Shown in pieces: positions 36,078 through 46,675 of a stretch of DNA of 64,000 nucleotides. The notes below the pieces were generated by a model. The model saw nothing but the letters and a program-made list of their open reading frames with translations, was not told the DNA's origin and did not search any database. The translations under genes and the position numbers were made by a program. This DNA is from Chimonanthus salicifolius. Its lineage: Eukaryota > Streptophyta > Magnoliopsida > Laurales > Calycanthaceae. Position 1 is the first letter of the stretch, and the number at the start of each line of letters is the position of its first letter. The DNA lies in NCBI GenBank assembly GCA_013350335.1, contig CM023540.1, positions 48,838,552 to 48,902,551 of the forward strand. Reading direction: 5' to 3'.

Positions 36078-37488
36078 GGGGTTCCGCCATACACCATGGC
36101 CGAACCTCACTTACTTTGATTTTAACCCTTCCTTTATTTATTACTCAATCACCCCTTAACTAATTACTTAACCCTTAGTTCACCAAAATCCACCTTAGTG
36201 GGGTTCGGCCATACAACATGGCTGAACCTCACCATCTTGATTTTGGTCCCTCTTTCAAGTCATTTGATCCTTTTAATTAAGTCTAATCACCAATCCATTA
36301 ATCTAATCATTCACACATTAACCTTTTAACACTCACAACAACCTAGGTCTATAAAAATTCCAAAGTGGGGCTTGGCCATACAACATGACTACTTGAAATT
36401 TGTCCAAGTTCATTCTCACTTGATTTAATCATTCATATCTAATTAAATCCTTTTAACATTAACATCCACCTAAGTCCATAAAAATATTCCCCATGGGGTT
36501 CGGCCATACACCATGGCCGAACCCATGGTCTTTCATTTCCATGTTTCATTCATACATCTAAGCCACTTGTACAAGTCCATATCCAATATCACCACCCATG
36601 GGGTTCGGCCATACACCATGGCCGAACCCATGGTCCTTCAATTTTAACTATATTTACCTTTTTGCCATTATTCTTTCCATGACTAAACTCTCCTATCAGT
36701 TTTACATATCTATGTTCATAATTGACCCATAAACATAAATCCATAGATGGTCCACTAATCATGACATACAACCTTAATAAATTCCTAACAAATGTCTCCA
36801 TTCCATAATTTGATAACCATTCATTTACATATGCATATAACCCTAAATGACTCATAGTATGGTTCATCCAATCAGGATATAATAGCAATTGACCCATTTA
36901 AAATTGGTTCATGGGGTTTGGACATACACCTGGCCGAACCCATGATGTCTCATTTTCCCATCTTCTCCTTTAATTATTTACAATCTTTAATACATAACAC
37001 AAGTCCCTCCATGGGAAATTTAATCATAACCTTAGGTCATCCTTTTCAAGCCAAGACTCCATAATTCATCCATTACATTTCTTCATGGGGTTCGGCCTCA
37101 TACTATGGCCGAACCCATGGTACATGGTTCTTTACCATTTACCACCTTTGAGACCCCTTTTAAAATGATTAATATTATTCCATTGTTTCCCTATTTTAGA
37201 ACTCTTTAAAGTCACCAACATTAATCCATATAAAACCCTTTAAAATTATGAATAGCCTTCCATTTTAAAATCATAAATCCAAGATTGCTCTTTTGATGTG
37301 GTTCGGCCATACATCATGGCCGAACCTCATCCAACCCCTTTTTGGTCTTTGGTGGTTCTTGTGTACACCATTTAGGGTTTGGCCATGCAAGGCCATGCCA
37401 TGATCCATAATCATAATCCTTATAAGATCCATGCAAGAGGTCCTTTGTCATAATAAGACTAGGGTTCGGCCATGAAATGGCCGGACCA
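36078..37488. repeat. Palindrome family P1 (GGTTCGGCCAT...ATGGCCGAACC), about 9 copies
   Basis: Copies with centre positions near 36093, 36215, 36510, 36615, 36927, 37101, 37312 and 37474, plus decayed ones near 36378 and 37386. The copies at 36491-36528 and 36596-36633 are identical over 38 bp, with 16-bp arms (CCATGGG-TTCGGCCAT) around a 5-base loop. The G1 LTRs have one clear copy (20264-20302). Confidence 0.9.
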
Positions 37489-37903
37489 CTTTCCTTGACC
37501 ATCTTACTTAATAATAGTTTATTGGGCACTTACAATTCCGCGACTCCTTCGGTTTTCTTCTCTCCTTCTTGTTCCTTTGATCTTCCTCTTCCTTAGCCTT
37601 TTCTTCCTCCTTGATCCTTGGCCGAGTTGTGAACTTGAGAGGTCTTGAGATGAAAATCCAAAGAGAGGATTCGGCCAAGAGGGTGTAGGTTTGAGAGAGA
37701 GAAAAGCATGGGATAGAAACTTCTCTAAGTCCTTTGTCTTTTGTCCTTGAGAGGGTCGGCCTTGAGTGAGAGAGGGAGAGAGTGAGATAAAACAAGAACT
37801 TCTCCTTGCTGCCCAATGTAAATCAGCTAGGGGTGGTGTCCTTTGGTTGATACCCCTTTGTGTAACTCCCATGACCTTTCAACTTCCTCATAATGATCTA
37901 TAT

Positions 37904-38882
37904 GGAGTTTCATCTCATGAGATGAAACTCCCACCCTTTCCAACGTGTAGCCTTGCATGTACTTTGTGTAACAACACAACTCTCCAACTTCCTCATCTTG
38001 ATCCATGAGGGTCGGCCAAAGGTGGTGTCCCTTGGTGGCACCCCTTTGTAACTTCCATGACCTTTCACCTCCCTCATTATCATTTGCTTTGGGGGTTTCA
38101 TCCCATGAGATGAAACTCACCAACTTTGTGTCTCTTGGGTTTCCATCCCCAACGTGTATGCATTGTATGTCTTTATGTAACAACCAACAACTCTTCAACT
38201 TCCTCCTCTTGATCCATGATGGTCGGCCAAGGGTGGTGTCCTTTGGTGACAGCCCTTGGTAACTCCATTTTCCTTAACCATTATCCTTAATGCTTCCCTT
38301 GGGGGTTTCATCCTTGAGATGAAACTCCCAAGGCTCCAACGGCTGCAATGCAGTGTCTTGTGTAACCTCCACAAGCCCCATTCATCTTCCATCTTGGGGG
38401 TTTCATCCTTGAGATGAAACTCCCATGCAACAGCATGTGTGAGTTTAAACTATGTAACCGCCATTTCTCATTGTTTGCCCATGTGGGAGTTTCATCCATG
38501 AGATGAAACTCCTTGAGCCGAACGGTTTTGTTTAAGCTTGGACCACTAAACCATCCAACTCCCCTTTAATTCTTATTTGGATTTGAATTTGAAATAAGAA
38601 ACTCCTCCACTCTTCATTTAAATCTTCATGTGAGGGTTTCATCTTTGAGATGAAACTTCCCCCACCCTTTCTTTCCAACATGTGAATGGTGTTTGAGTTT
38701 GAAACCATCAACGCTTCAATTTCACTCTCCATTCTTTTGAATTTGAAACAACTCCCCAACTCTTGTGTTAACTCCATAAAACTTCCAACTCCATTCTTTA
38801 TCTATCTTGGAGTTTTATGCATGAGATAACCTCCCATTCATTATTTATCTTGGAGTTTCATGCATGAGATAACCTCCCATGC
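37904..38882. repeat. Palindrome family P2 (GTTTCATC...GATGAAAC), 6-8 copies
   Basis: Copies at 37904-37931, 38091-38119, 38299-38333, 38394-38428, 38485-38512 and 38632-38660, and two decayed ones near 38820 and 38872. The first is a perfect 28-bp palindrome (half-site GGAGTTTCATCTCA). The G1 LTRs have two copies each. Confidence 0.92.
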
Positions 38883-39610
38883 ATCCAACGTGTGGACCAC
38901 CTTGAGCTGATCTTGGTGAAGTGCACCCCTCCAACTTTCCATCAACTCATTTAATTTAGCTCATATATTTAACTCAACTCACCTTTTTAGTTTAATTCCT
39001 TTAATTCATTTGAATCTACTCAAATATTTGATTCCATTTCCACCTCACATCAGTCCCAAGCTAATTAAGCTTGAACTCACTTGGTGGTCAATATAGTCAA
39101 CCATGACCTATTGGGTCCAAATTGGCCATATTGACCCAATTAACAACCTTTGACCCAATTAGTACTCTTGACCCAATTGAACATACCTTACCCATTTATT
39201 TTATTTCCAACACATAACCCATGACCGTTGGGTCTAAATTGACCAATTGATCCAATTATCAAGCCTTACCCATTTACTTCTAACTAGCTCATATATGATC
39301 CATTAGGTCCATATTGGACTTTTGACGCAATTGGCAATCTTGACCCAATTAAATCATTCTTACCCATTTACTTCCATTGATCCACATCTACCATCTGTTG
39401 GGTCTTATTTGGACAATTGACTCAACATTTACCCATCTATGGTTCATATCCATTAATTCACAATTTCAATGGCAAAAACCATAAATATTTATAAACTGAA
39501 ATATGGGGTATTATAGAAAATACAATAAGAAAATGAAAAATAAATACGATAAAATAAATGGGTCGGGTTTTCGATGTTTGGCCTGGTTGGGTCATTCTCT
39601 GTGCTACGTC

Positions 39611-39615
39611 ATTAT
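39611..39615. repeat. Target site duplication ATTAT of G2 element B, left
   Basis: ATTAT at 39611-39615 matches ATTAT at 43186-43190. The first base is also the last base of LTR-b, so element B inserted exactly at the edge of an older LTR. Confidence 0.88.
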
Positions 39616-40504
39616 TGATGCAGGGGTAGGATCGGGTGAAGGATATAGACGGATGACTCAATTTAAAGGATAACTAAATGGGTATTAAATGAATTTAATA
39701 GGCTAAGTAGGTGAGGTTAAATGGGAGACTTAATGGATTAATGGAGAAAATGTGGTATGAGACTCAAGAATGGGTCAACGGAAGTAGGTGTTGGCTAATT
39801 CATGGGTATTAAAGGGGTAAATAACGATGTTATAGAATTGGTGAAGGTCAAATCTGAATGAACGGAAAAGACAAGGGCTTTGAGAGTTGGGACGATGACA
39901 ATGGAAGGGGATACAGAGTACAAGCGATGACCGGGATGATTAGAATAGGTGAGAGGAAGAGGTGATAAAGGTAGACCGAGTGGAGGTTTGGCAGAATCTG
40001 GGTGTGGAAAACAAGTATGGTGGAAGATGGTTTGGGGAAAACCCAAATAGTGGTGAGGGCGCCAAATCTGAAGCAGTAGGCGAAGCAACAGGACAACGAC
40101 GTCATATCTGGGGAGTATGTCTCTGCATGAGCTGCAGAGAGGAAGAAACTTCAAAAGGTGCTTTCGAACGCCATCAATAACAGGGAACCTTTGGAGGAAA
40201 AAAAGACAGGTCAAACACCGTCGATGGGTAAGATCTCTCAAGTCCACAAGGAAAAAGAAGAGAAGCTGGAATCCACCGGGGAAGGAAAAGAAGATACCCA
40301 GGGAAAATCCCAAATCAATTTATATTCACATTTTTTCCTCTCGAATACAACTCTCTTTCGTATTTATTTGAAAGAAACCCTAATCCCTACGATAAGGGAA
40401 TAAATAAAACGAAAAATACAATAAGAAAATTAAAAAATACAATAAAATAAATGGGCTGGGTTTTCGATGTTTGGCCGGGTCAGTTCATAATCTATGCTAC
40501 ATCT
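39616..40504 (-). repeat. LTR-c, 3' LTR of element B
   Basis: TGATGCAGGGGTAGG...GCTACATCT on the + strand. The minus-strand polypurine tract AGGGGAGAC (complement of 40505-40513) directly adjoins it, which fixes it as the 3' LTR. Confidence 0.88.
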
Positions 40505-40643
40505 GTCTCCCCTGGTTGAAAAAGAACTTGTCATCGAGTTCGAATCCAAAGCGAGAATCTGTGATATTTGATTGTTGCTACTTTGTATCTCGAATGCTCA
40601 AGCACGTCAAGCATGTCTGGCAGCCATTCATATGTTTGTTGTA

Positions 40644-41177
40644 CTATGACGACAACAGGGGCTGCTCGATGCGAGAAATCTTCAAAGGAGAGTAGCCTGA
40701 CCTCAAAAGATAGCCAATACGATCATCGTTGATGAAATCCAACGTCTTAAACGCGTGTGATACCTGTGGTGTTTGTGGTAACTGCAACATAAGTGGTAGA
40801 TCAATATTCGCCGAATTCACAGACTGGAGCACCGACAATACAACTGATTGACTCTCCAACATTGGCACTAGTAGTGGTGTTTCCACAGGTTGCAATTGTG
40901 GAAAGGACACTATCTCAAGAGGAACTGACATGATTATTGAGGCATGTGCTATAGATATCGAGACAGTCTTTGGAGGAACTGGCACGTATCCCGAGGTAGG
41001 GAGCAAACATTCTGAAGAAATGGGCACAAGTTCTAAAACTGTCACATGTGTAGGCTCCGAGATCGATGCAAGGTCAAGGACTGTCTCCTGTTCGACAGAC
41101 ACAAGGACTTCACTTGTTTCTTTAGACCTTTGCTTATTAGAGGCAGAAAGGAAATGAGCATGTAACAACCTTTTCAA
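40644..41177 (-). CDS. Element B gag-derived open frame, 177 codons
   Basis: Begins MKRLLHAHFLSASNKQR, the conserved end of a gypsy gag core, and then switches to a Val/Pro/Ser-rich low-complexity region (PTHVTVLELVPISSE, VPVPPKTVSISIAH) ending KTLDFINDDRIGYLLRSGYS. I recognise no domain in this second part. The switch suggests an internal deletion joining gag to downstream sequence, but the frame has stayed open. Confidence 0.5.
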   Translation of the reverse strand: MKRLLHAHFLSASNKQRSKETSEVLVSVEQETVLDLASISEPTHVTVLELVPISSECLLPTSGYVPVPPKTVSISIAHASIIMSVPLEIVSFPQLQPVETPLLVPMLESQSVVLSVLQSVNSANIDLPLMLQLPQTPQVSHAFKTLDFINDDRIGYLLRSGYSPLKISRIEQPLLSS

Positions 41178-41480
41178 CTGTGGCCATGATTAGATAGGAA
41201 GCTTGCTTTGTCTCTTGCGGGTGACATGTAACTTTTCCCACCATGCTTATGCTTCACTGTGGAATTGATACGTTACAAACTTCATTTTCTTCGCCTCATC
41301 GATTTTCTAGTAATCAAGAAAAGAAAGCACTCTACTTCTAAAAGCCAGTCGAGGAAGTCCTAATTGTATAGTCGACCTGTAGAAAGGTAGAAGGTCAACC
41401 TTCATACAATATTCCTGAGTTACAGGATTATACTCATTTCGATAAAAAATTCTTCAATCTCATCATCTTTACTCGAACCA
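41178..41480 (-). pseudogene. Element B gag core, degenerate
   Basis: On the minus strand, with stops: EYCMKVDLLPFYRSTIQL, then KIDEAKKMKFVTYQFHSEA, a stop, AWWEKLHVTRKRQSKLP and SWPQLKRLLHAHFLS. This is the capsid-like gag core of plant Ty3/gypsy elements. It continues into the frame at 40644-41177. Confidence 0.8.
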
Positions 41481-41676
41481 TTATAGTAGAAAGCCTTTTT
41501 TTTAACTCTAGACACCACTTGATGGATGATATCCCACACGTTCACAATGAAGATGGCCTGATCCATCAGGATCTCTCACTGTTGTATTTTCTTGTATTTC
41601 ATGTATTTTTCTTGTTCTCTTGTTGTAAATTTTCAAAACTCTCCCGAAAAAGACTTAGAATATAAGTCTTTAAGTC

Positions 41677-42018
41677 ACCAGTCGATCCACCGGTCGACTG
41701 GTGCATCGTCTAGTGACTATAATGTGCTACAGATCACTCTTAGATGGTACCAGTCGATCCACTAGTCGACTGGTACATCGTCTACTACAGTCTGTGAATA
41801 GTACTACTCGATCCACCAGTTGACTGGTATATCGTCTTCTGTCTGTCTGTTAGAACAGCCAACTCTCTGATGGTACTAGTCTATCCACCAGTAGACTGGT
41901 ACATCGTCTACACAGTTTGTGAACAACACCAGTCGATCCACTAGTCATCTGGTACATCGTCAGTCACATTCATTGAATAATACCAATCGATGTTCCAGTC
42001 GACGTACCAGTCGACTGA
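41677..42018. repeat. Palindromic repeat array in element B leader
   Basis: Six units starting at 41677, 41749, 41803, 41875, 41928 and 41982, spaced 72, 54, 72, 53 and 54 bp. Each has inverted arms, ACCAGTCGA and TCGACTGGT in the best copies, around an 8-base centre (TCCACTAG type). Most are followed by ACATCGTC. It lies between primer site and gag, in non-coding leader DNA. Confidence 0.93.
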
Positions 42019-42298
42019 TACGTGAAAATTGTCGACGGTTCTGGGCAGTTTCTGCCCACTTTTATCCCTTTTTTTTCTCTTTGTTTTTGGCGGTCTCCAA
42101 CCTATGGATGTACTGCCAGAGAGATTGTACAATCGGTATTATAGAAATTAATAAAAAGAGGAAGTTTCCACTTTCCAAAGTCCTGTGTCTTATCCTCTTT
42201 TCTCTTTCTTCCACTAGTTTTTCTATCCATTCTCACCCAAACGTCTGGATTATCAGATCATGGCCAAAGCATCATTCGGGAACGCGAGATTAATCAAA

Positions 42299-42310
42299 TC
42301 TCTAATACCA
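42299..42310 (-). other. Decayed primer binding site of element B
   Basis: The complement of CTCTAATACCA gives TGGTATTAGAG, one change from the initiator-tRNA complement, two bases from LTR-d. Confidence 0.75.
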
Positions 42311-42312
42311 AT

Positions 42313-43185
42313 TGATGCAGCGGGTAGGATCGGGTCAGGGATATAGACGGGTGACTCAGTTTAAAGGATAACTAAATGGATATTAAATGAATTTAATAGG
42401 CTAAGTAGGTGAGGTTAAATTGGAGGCTTATTGGATTAATGGAGAATGTGTGGTATGAGACACAAGAATGGATCAACGGAGGTAGGTGTTGTCTAATTGA
42501 TGGGTATTAAAGAGGTAAATAAAAATGGGGTAGAATTGGTGAAGGTCAAATCTGAATGAAAAGAAAGGACAAGGTCTTGAGAGTTGGGACAGTGAGCGTG
42601 GAAGGGGATACCGAGTACAAACGATGACAGGGCATGATTAGAATTGGTGAGAGGAAGATGTGATGAAGGTAGATCGAGTGGAGGTTGGCAAAATCTGGCC
42701 GTCGGCAAACTAGGGATGCTGGAAGATGGCTTGGGGAAAACCCAAACAGTGGTGAGGATGCCAGATCTGAAGCAGCAAGCCAAGCAACAAGGCAGCGGCA
42801 AATCTGGGATGTATGTCTCTGCACGAGCAACAGAGAGGAAGAAACTCCAAAGGGTGCTTTCGAACGCCATCGATAACAGGGAACCTTTGGAGGGAAAGAA
42901 GACCGGTCGAACGCCGTCAATTGGTAAGATCTTTCGAGTCCACGAGGAGAAAGAAGAGAAGTCGGAGTCGACCAGGGAAGGAGAAGAAGATACCTAGGGA
43001 AAATGCTAAATCAATTCATATTCATATTCCATCCTCTCTAATACAACTCTCTTTCATATTTATATGAAAGAAACCCTAATCCCTAAAATTAAGGGAATAA
43101 ATAAAATGAAAATACAATAAGAAATTGAAAATAGGGCTAAGTTTTCGATGTTTGGCCGGGTAGCGTTAGACTTTGTGCTACATCA
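42313..43185 (-). repeat. LTR-d, 5' LTR of element B
   Basis: TGATGCAGCGGGTAGG...GCTACATCA on the + strand, next to the primer site. Followed by TSD ATTAT (43186-43190). Confidence 0.9.
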
Positions 43186-43190
43186 ATTAT

Positions 43191-43612
43191 CTTTGGGTTA
43201 CATGGCAGATTCGTAATATATCAAGGATTAGCAACCTGCATAGGGGTCTAAATAATGTATATAACTTGTTGGTTTTACAACAAGAGCTCTCTGATTTTTA
43301 CAGATAGAAAGGACCTAGATCTGTGAGAGTGAGAAGGAAAAACAACAAGGGTATTTTAGCAGACACCCAAAGAAATACTAGTGATTGTTTTTCATTAACA
43401 GAAACATCGTGGGTACATCAGAGACATGAGTTTTGAGAGAGAAGATTGGTAGAAAGGCATGTAAATACAAGAAGCGGTAGAGAATATTATAGCTCTGTGC
43501 TCAAGTTTGATTCAAAGGATTTATTCTTGTATTAAGTTCTTTTATTTTTCTCTCTTAATATAAAAATCACGCTCCGTGGACATAGACTAGTTTAGCCGAA
43601 CAACGTAAAACT
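43191..43612 (+). repeat. Copia-like LTR remnant, left part
   Basis: Non-coding. The text around 43560-43612 (ATCACGCTCCGTGGACATAG, GCCGAACAACGTAAAACT) matches the usual end region of plant copia LTRs. It is cut by the solo LTR and appears to continue at 46161 (GTGATTGGTTCCGTTAATTA, ending near ATTCCTAACA). Confidence 0.5.
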
Positions 43613-46160
43613 TGTATCTTGTGACTTGAAATATTACAATTTTACCCCTGATATTTAGGTTAGTTAGCCTTGGTTTTGTGTATATAAGATGCATTGAATG
43701 GTTTATTTTAGTTTTGTAGGTAAATTTAGGGAAATATAGGAAATCATTATAAATCAATGGATAATTGCCGGAATAGAGCTTAAAACTGAAGATTTGAAAT
43801 TTTATAATTAAATCATGTCAATTTTAGGTATTCAAATGTAAATTGATTAATCTCGATCCATTTATGAGAGTCTGGATTAAGTCAATAATTTAGATTTTAA
43901 ATGGTTGATTAATTATTTAATTCCTAGTACAAGAGAGTCTGCAATTAAAGAGGCCAAGAGTTTGAAATCAAGATCCATGGGCTAGATATCCACTGCACTT
44001 GGGCCAAGCTTTGCTTCAAATTCTAGACACTAGGCCAGGCCAATTACTCTATGCGCATTCTCCAATGTGGGCCAGGCCAAAGTGAATCCATGTCAAGCAA
44101 GCCCAAGTCCACTGTACTCCAGTCCAAGAAGTCCAAGCCTAATTCAAGATCCAATGCTCCAGGTTCATATTCGAATTTTGCATCCCTAAGCCCAAATCCA
44201 CCTTAAGTCCAAATCCGCAAAGCCCATATCCAACACCCAATTCCTTATCCATGCAATCTTAACCATTCAATTTTCAATCACTAATCCACACCATCCATTA
44301 GCCCTACAATGCAATCCAAACCATTCATTTCATACATCTCATTAACACCATTCATTTCATCACTTAAAATTAGGTAAACCCTAGAGCCTCCCATCCAATC
44401 TCATCCATACATTTTTCATCTTAGATCTAGGTCCATCTAATTCATCGATCATGTAGGTTAACCTTAGAATCATAAGCATCCTATGCATCATCTCATTGTT
44501 CATCCATTTAGATCATGCATTCATTAGTTAAGTCATTAGATCTTAACCAATTAATCATAGCCCTTCATTTGATGCATCTATCAAATAAAACCCTAGGATT
44601 AGTTTAACTTGCCTCCCAAGCCAATCCAAATCCACTCCACACGATAGTCACACATTCTAGAACACTCCATGCACATAACTCAATAGAAAAACCCTATACT
44701 TTCTCTAATCCACTCCACCTCATCTGCACATTATCAATCTTCTCTCTCCATACATCACACGATTTTTGTCTATCTCCTCTCCACTTCATGCGAATTTCTT
44801 CCCCATTCCTTAAGCCATGTCATCATTTCATCTAGCCACTCATCCATTCAAACTTTTAATCTCAACATATCATTGCATGCATTGAAACCCTAAATTGCAC
44901 AGCAAAGTTCACCTATAGCCTGTCCTATTTTCTCTCATTCCTTTTTTTCTCTCCAAGTTAGCTTGCATCCAAAGTCACCTCTTTCCAAGTCACCATCCAG
45001 TCAAATTCGTGTACAGCAAATTGCAACCCTAGGTTTTCTATCTTTTAATCCCATCCACCCATATTCCATTAGATTTAATCTGATCCTTTCATCCATTAAT
45101 TTAAACCCAGATTTAGTCTTAGTCGTCCGTCCATTTCTTGAGCCTATAAATATCCCATTCGACCATAGTCAAAATCGAATTTGACTTGGAGTTCAAGAGG
45201 ATCAACGGCTGAAGAGAAAAGGCTAGAAGATGGAGACACCACTCGAATTTTATAAGTGAGAGTTGTAAATTTTCATTTATTTTGTCTTTCTTATACTTAA
45301 TTTTATGAATGCATGTACTTGAATTCTTTCATTAAATAAATAAGAGACGTTTTCTTTTAGAATCCTGGAAAGTCCGATTATTCAAATTTCTTTTTATACT
45401 CTCTTTTAATTTTAAATTTATATTCTTTGTTTAATTTAAAGATTTAAGGAACTGAACTTTAATTAAATAAAAGTTTATGAATTTTTAATTAAATAGGCTT
45501 GAATTGATTTTTGAATTCTAAGTGTAGAATTTCAGATCTAGGTTTCTTATTTGTTACTTATTTTGGGCGATGAGAGAAAAATTCCATGACCACCTTTAAA
45601 ATATGTAGTTTTATATTCTGTCATTTATTTATTTGAAAATTTATTTATTGTCTTTAGTTATGTAAAATCTCTTGTTTGTATGTTGTATTTTACTTATTTA
45701 AATTCTTTTAAATTCTTAAATTATTTTTAATACTCTTGTATTTTATTTTATGTATTTAAACCACATCTTCAATATGCGTTGGCTAGTTTGAGATTTAATT
45801 TAACTAAACCTTAATTTTGATTTCTTGAACTTAGGTGTGAGATTATCCATAAATTCTACATTAATCCATTAATTTAATCGGATTTAATTAATGTTCTAAC
45901 TTTTGTATTTGAATCTTAAATTAGAGATTTTATTAACTTAGAGTTAAATTGATGAAAATAGGATTGATTTTTATGATTCGATTTATTTTAAATATTTTTT
46001 TTCTAGAAAACATTACAATTCAAGCACTAGATTCCAAACATATATGTTTTCATACATTTATTTTGCTTGTTCTCTGTGGAATCGACCTCGCACTCACAAC
46101 GCTATACTATAAATGGTTCTTGCGCTAGCGAGATTTATATACTTAAAATTTGGCACATCA
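43613..46160 (-). repeat. Solo LTR, TGATGT-type gypsy family, inverted
   Basis: On the minus strand it begins TGATGTGCCAAATTTTAAG and contains AATCTCGC(T)AGCGCAAGAACC, similar to the start of the solo LTR at 48606. Its other end TGTATCTTGTGACTTGAAAT aligns with the complement of the other copy's end. Flanks AAACT (43608-43612) and ACACT (46161-46165) are a 4-of-5 TSD. No coding content. Resembles large Tat/Athila-like LTRs. Confidence 0.78.
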
Positions 46161-46494
46161 ACACTGTGATTGGTTCCGTTAATTAATTTCTCTTATACTA
46201 TTCCTAACACTTTCAGATGGTTGAGAGAGATCCACTCAATTCACCACACTAGTATTTCTCCTAGCTGCCCCCAAAATGAGAAGAAATGATCTATTTATAA
46301 ACAAAACAACATGTTGATTGAGTAATGAAATTGCATCTTAAAATGTAGGGATTGGTTGAAGATAAGATGAGTGTATGTGTGTGTCGATGGCTTAGATTAG
46401 GCCTAATGTATGGTTGTTTATGTTGTGATTGGACACAAAGTTGTAAGATGTGAGCTCATTGGGATAGTTGAGATAGGTGTTTTTGCCCTTGTAG
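46161..46494. other. Copia-like LTR remnant, right part, then intergenic
   Basis: 46161 to about 46213 completes the split copia-like LTR. The rest is AT-rich, non-coding and unassigned. Confidence 0.4.
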
Positions 46495-46499
46495 AGTTT

Positions 46500-46675
46500 G
46501 GAAAAATGGCTTAAAGCCTTTCTCATCGAAAATAGTATCTATAGAAAATGCAGGCATCACAAATGAGGAAAAGAATCAATAAATAAATCAAATTACAATC
46601 TTGTGATTAGGAAGCTAACAACTAACGAAATACACAATTATGGAAAACCAATTGGGTGAAGAATTTCCTTTAATA
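46500..46675 (-). repeat. C1 left LTR (3' LTR)
   Basis: TGTAGAGTTTGGAAAAATGG...CCTTTAATA, about 176 bp. Similar to the middle and right copies, which are 158 and 180 bp. Confidence 0.8.

Larger units (their letters stand above)
34809..39515 (-). repeat. Solo LTR of 4.7 kb, G1-related gypsy family
   Basis: The left end TGTAACACCCCGCCCTTTTTC is the complement of the G1 LTR end, and the right end ATATGGGGTATTATA is a decayed complement of the G1 LTR start. There are no internal domains, primer site or second LTR, so this is a solo LTR left by LTR-LTR recombination, over twice as long as the G1 LTR. It is filled with palindromic repeats of two kinds (36078-37488 and 37904-38882), a 44-bp tandem repeat and a duplicated CCCCGACGGAG motif. 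Small open frames near 37508-37872 have no known domain and are not called as genes. Confidence 0.9.
34084..39611 (-). repeat. LTR-b of gypsy G2, split by a solo LTR
   Basis: On the + strand it starts TGATGTAGCGGGTAAG (34084) and ends GTGCTACGTCA (39611), so its ends are the inverted pair TGATGTAGC / GCTACRTCA. It is 5' LTR of element A on the minus strand. A 4.7-kb solo LTR with TSD GAAAA is inserted at 34809-39515; without it LTR-b is about 815 bp. Confidence 0.88.
39616..43185 (-). mobile_element. Gypsy G2 element B, 3.57 kb, pol-less
   Basis: Two LTRs (39616-40504 and 42313-43185, roughly 87% alike by eye) with inverted ends TGATG(C/T)AG...CTACATC flank a 1.8-kb internal region on the minus strand: primer site (42299-42310), leader with a palindromic array, a broken gag and a polypurine tract. 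There is no RT, RNase H or integrase. TSD ATTAT. A deletion derivative or LARD-like family. Confidence 0.88.

Noticed and set aside
37508..37872. Open frames of 102-117 codons on the minus strand
   Set aside because: They lie within the 4.7-kb solo LTR, overlap each other in two frames, show low-complexity composition and no domain.
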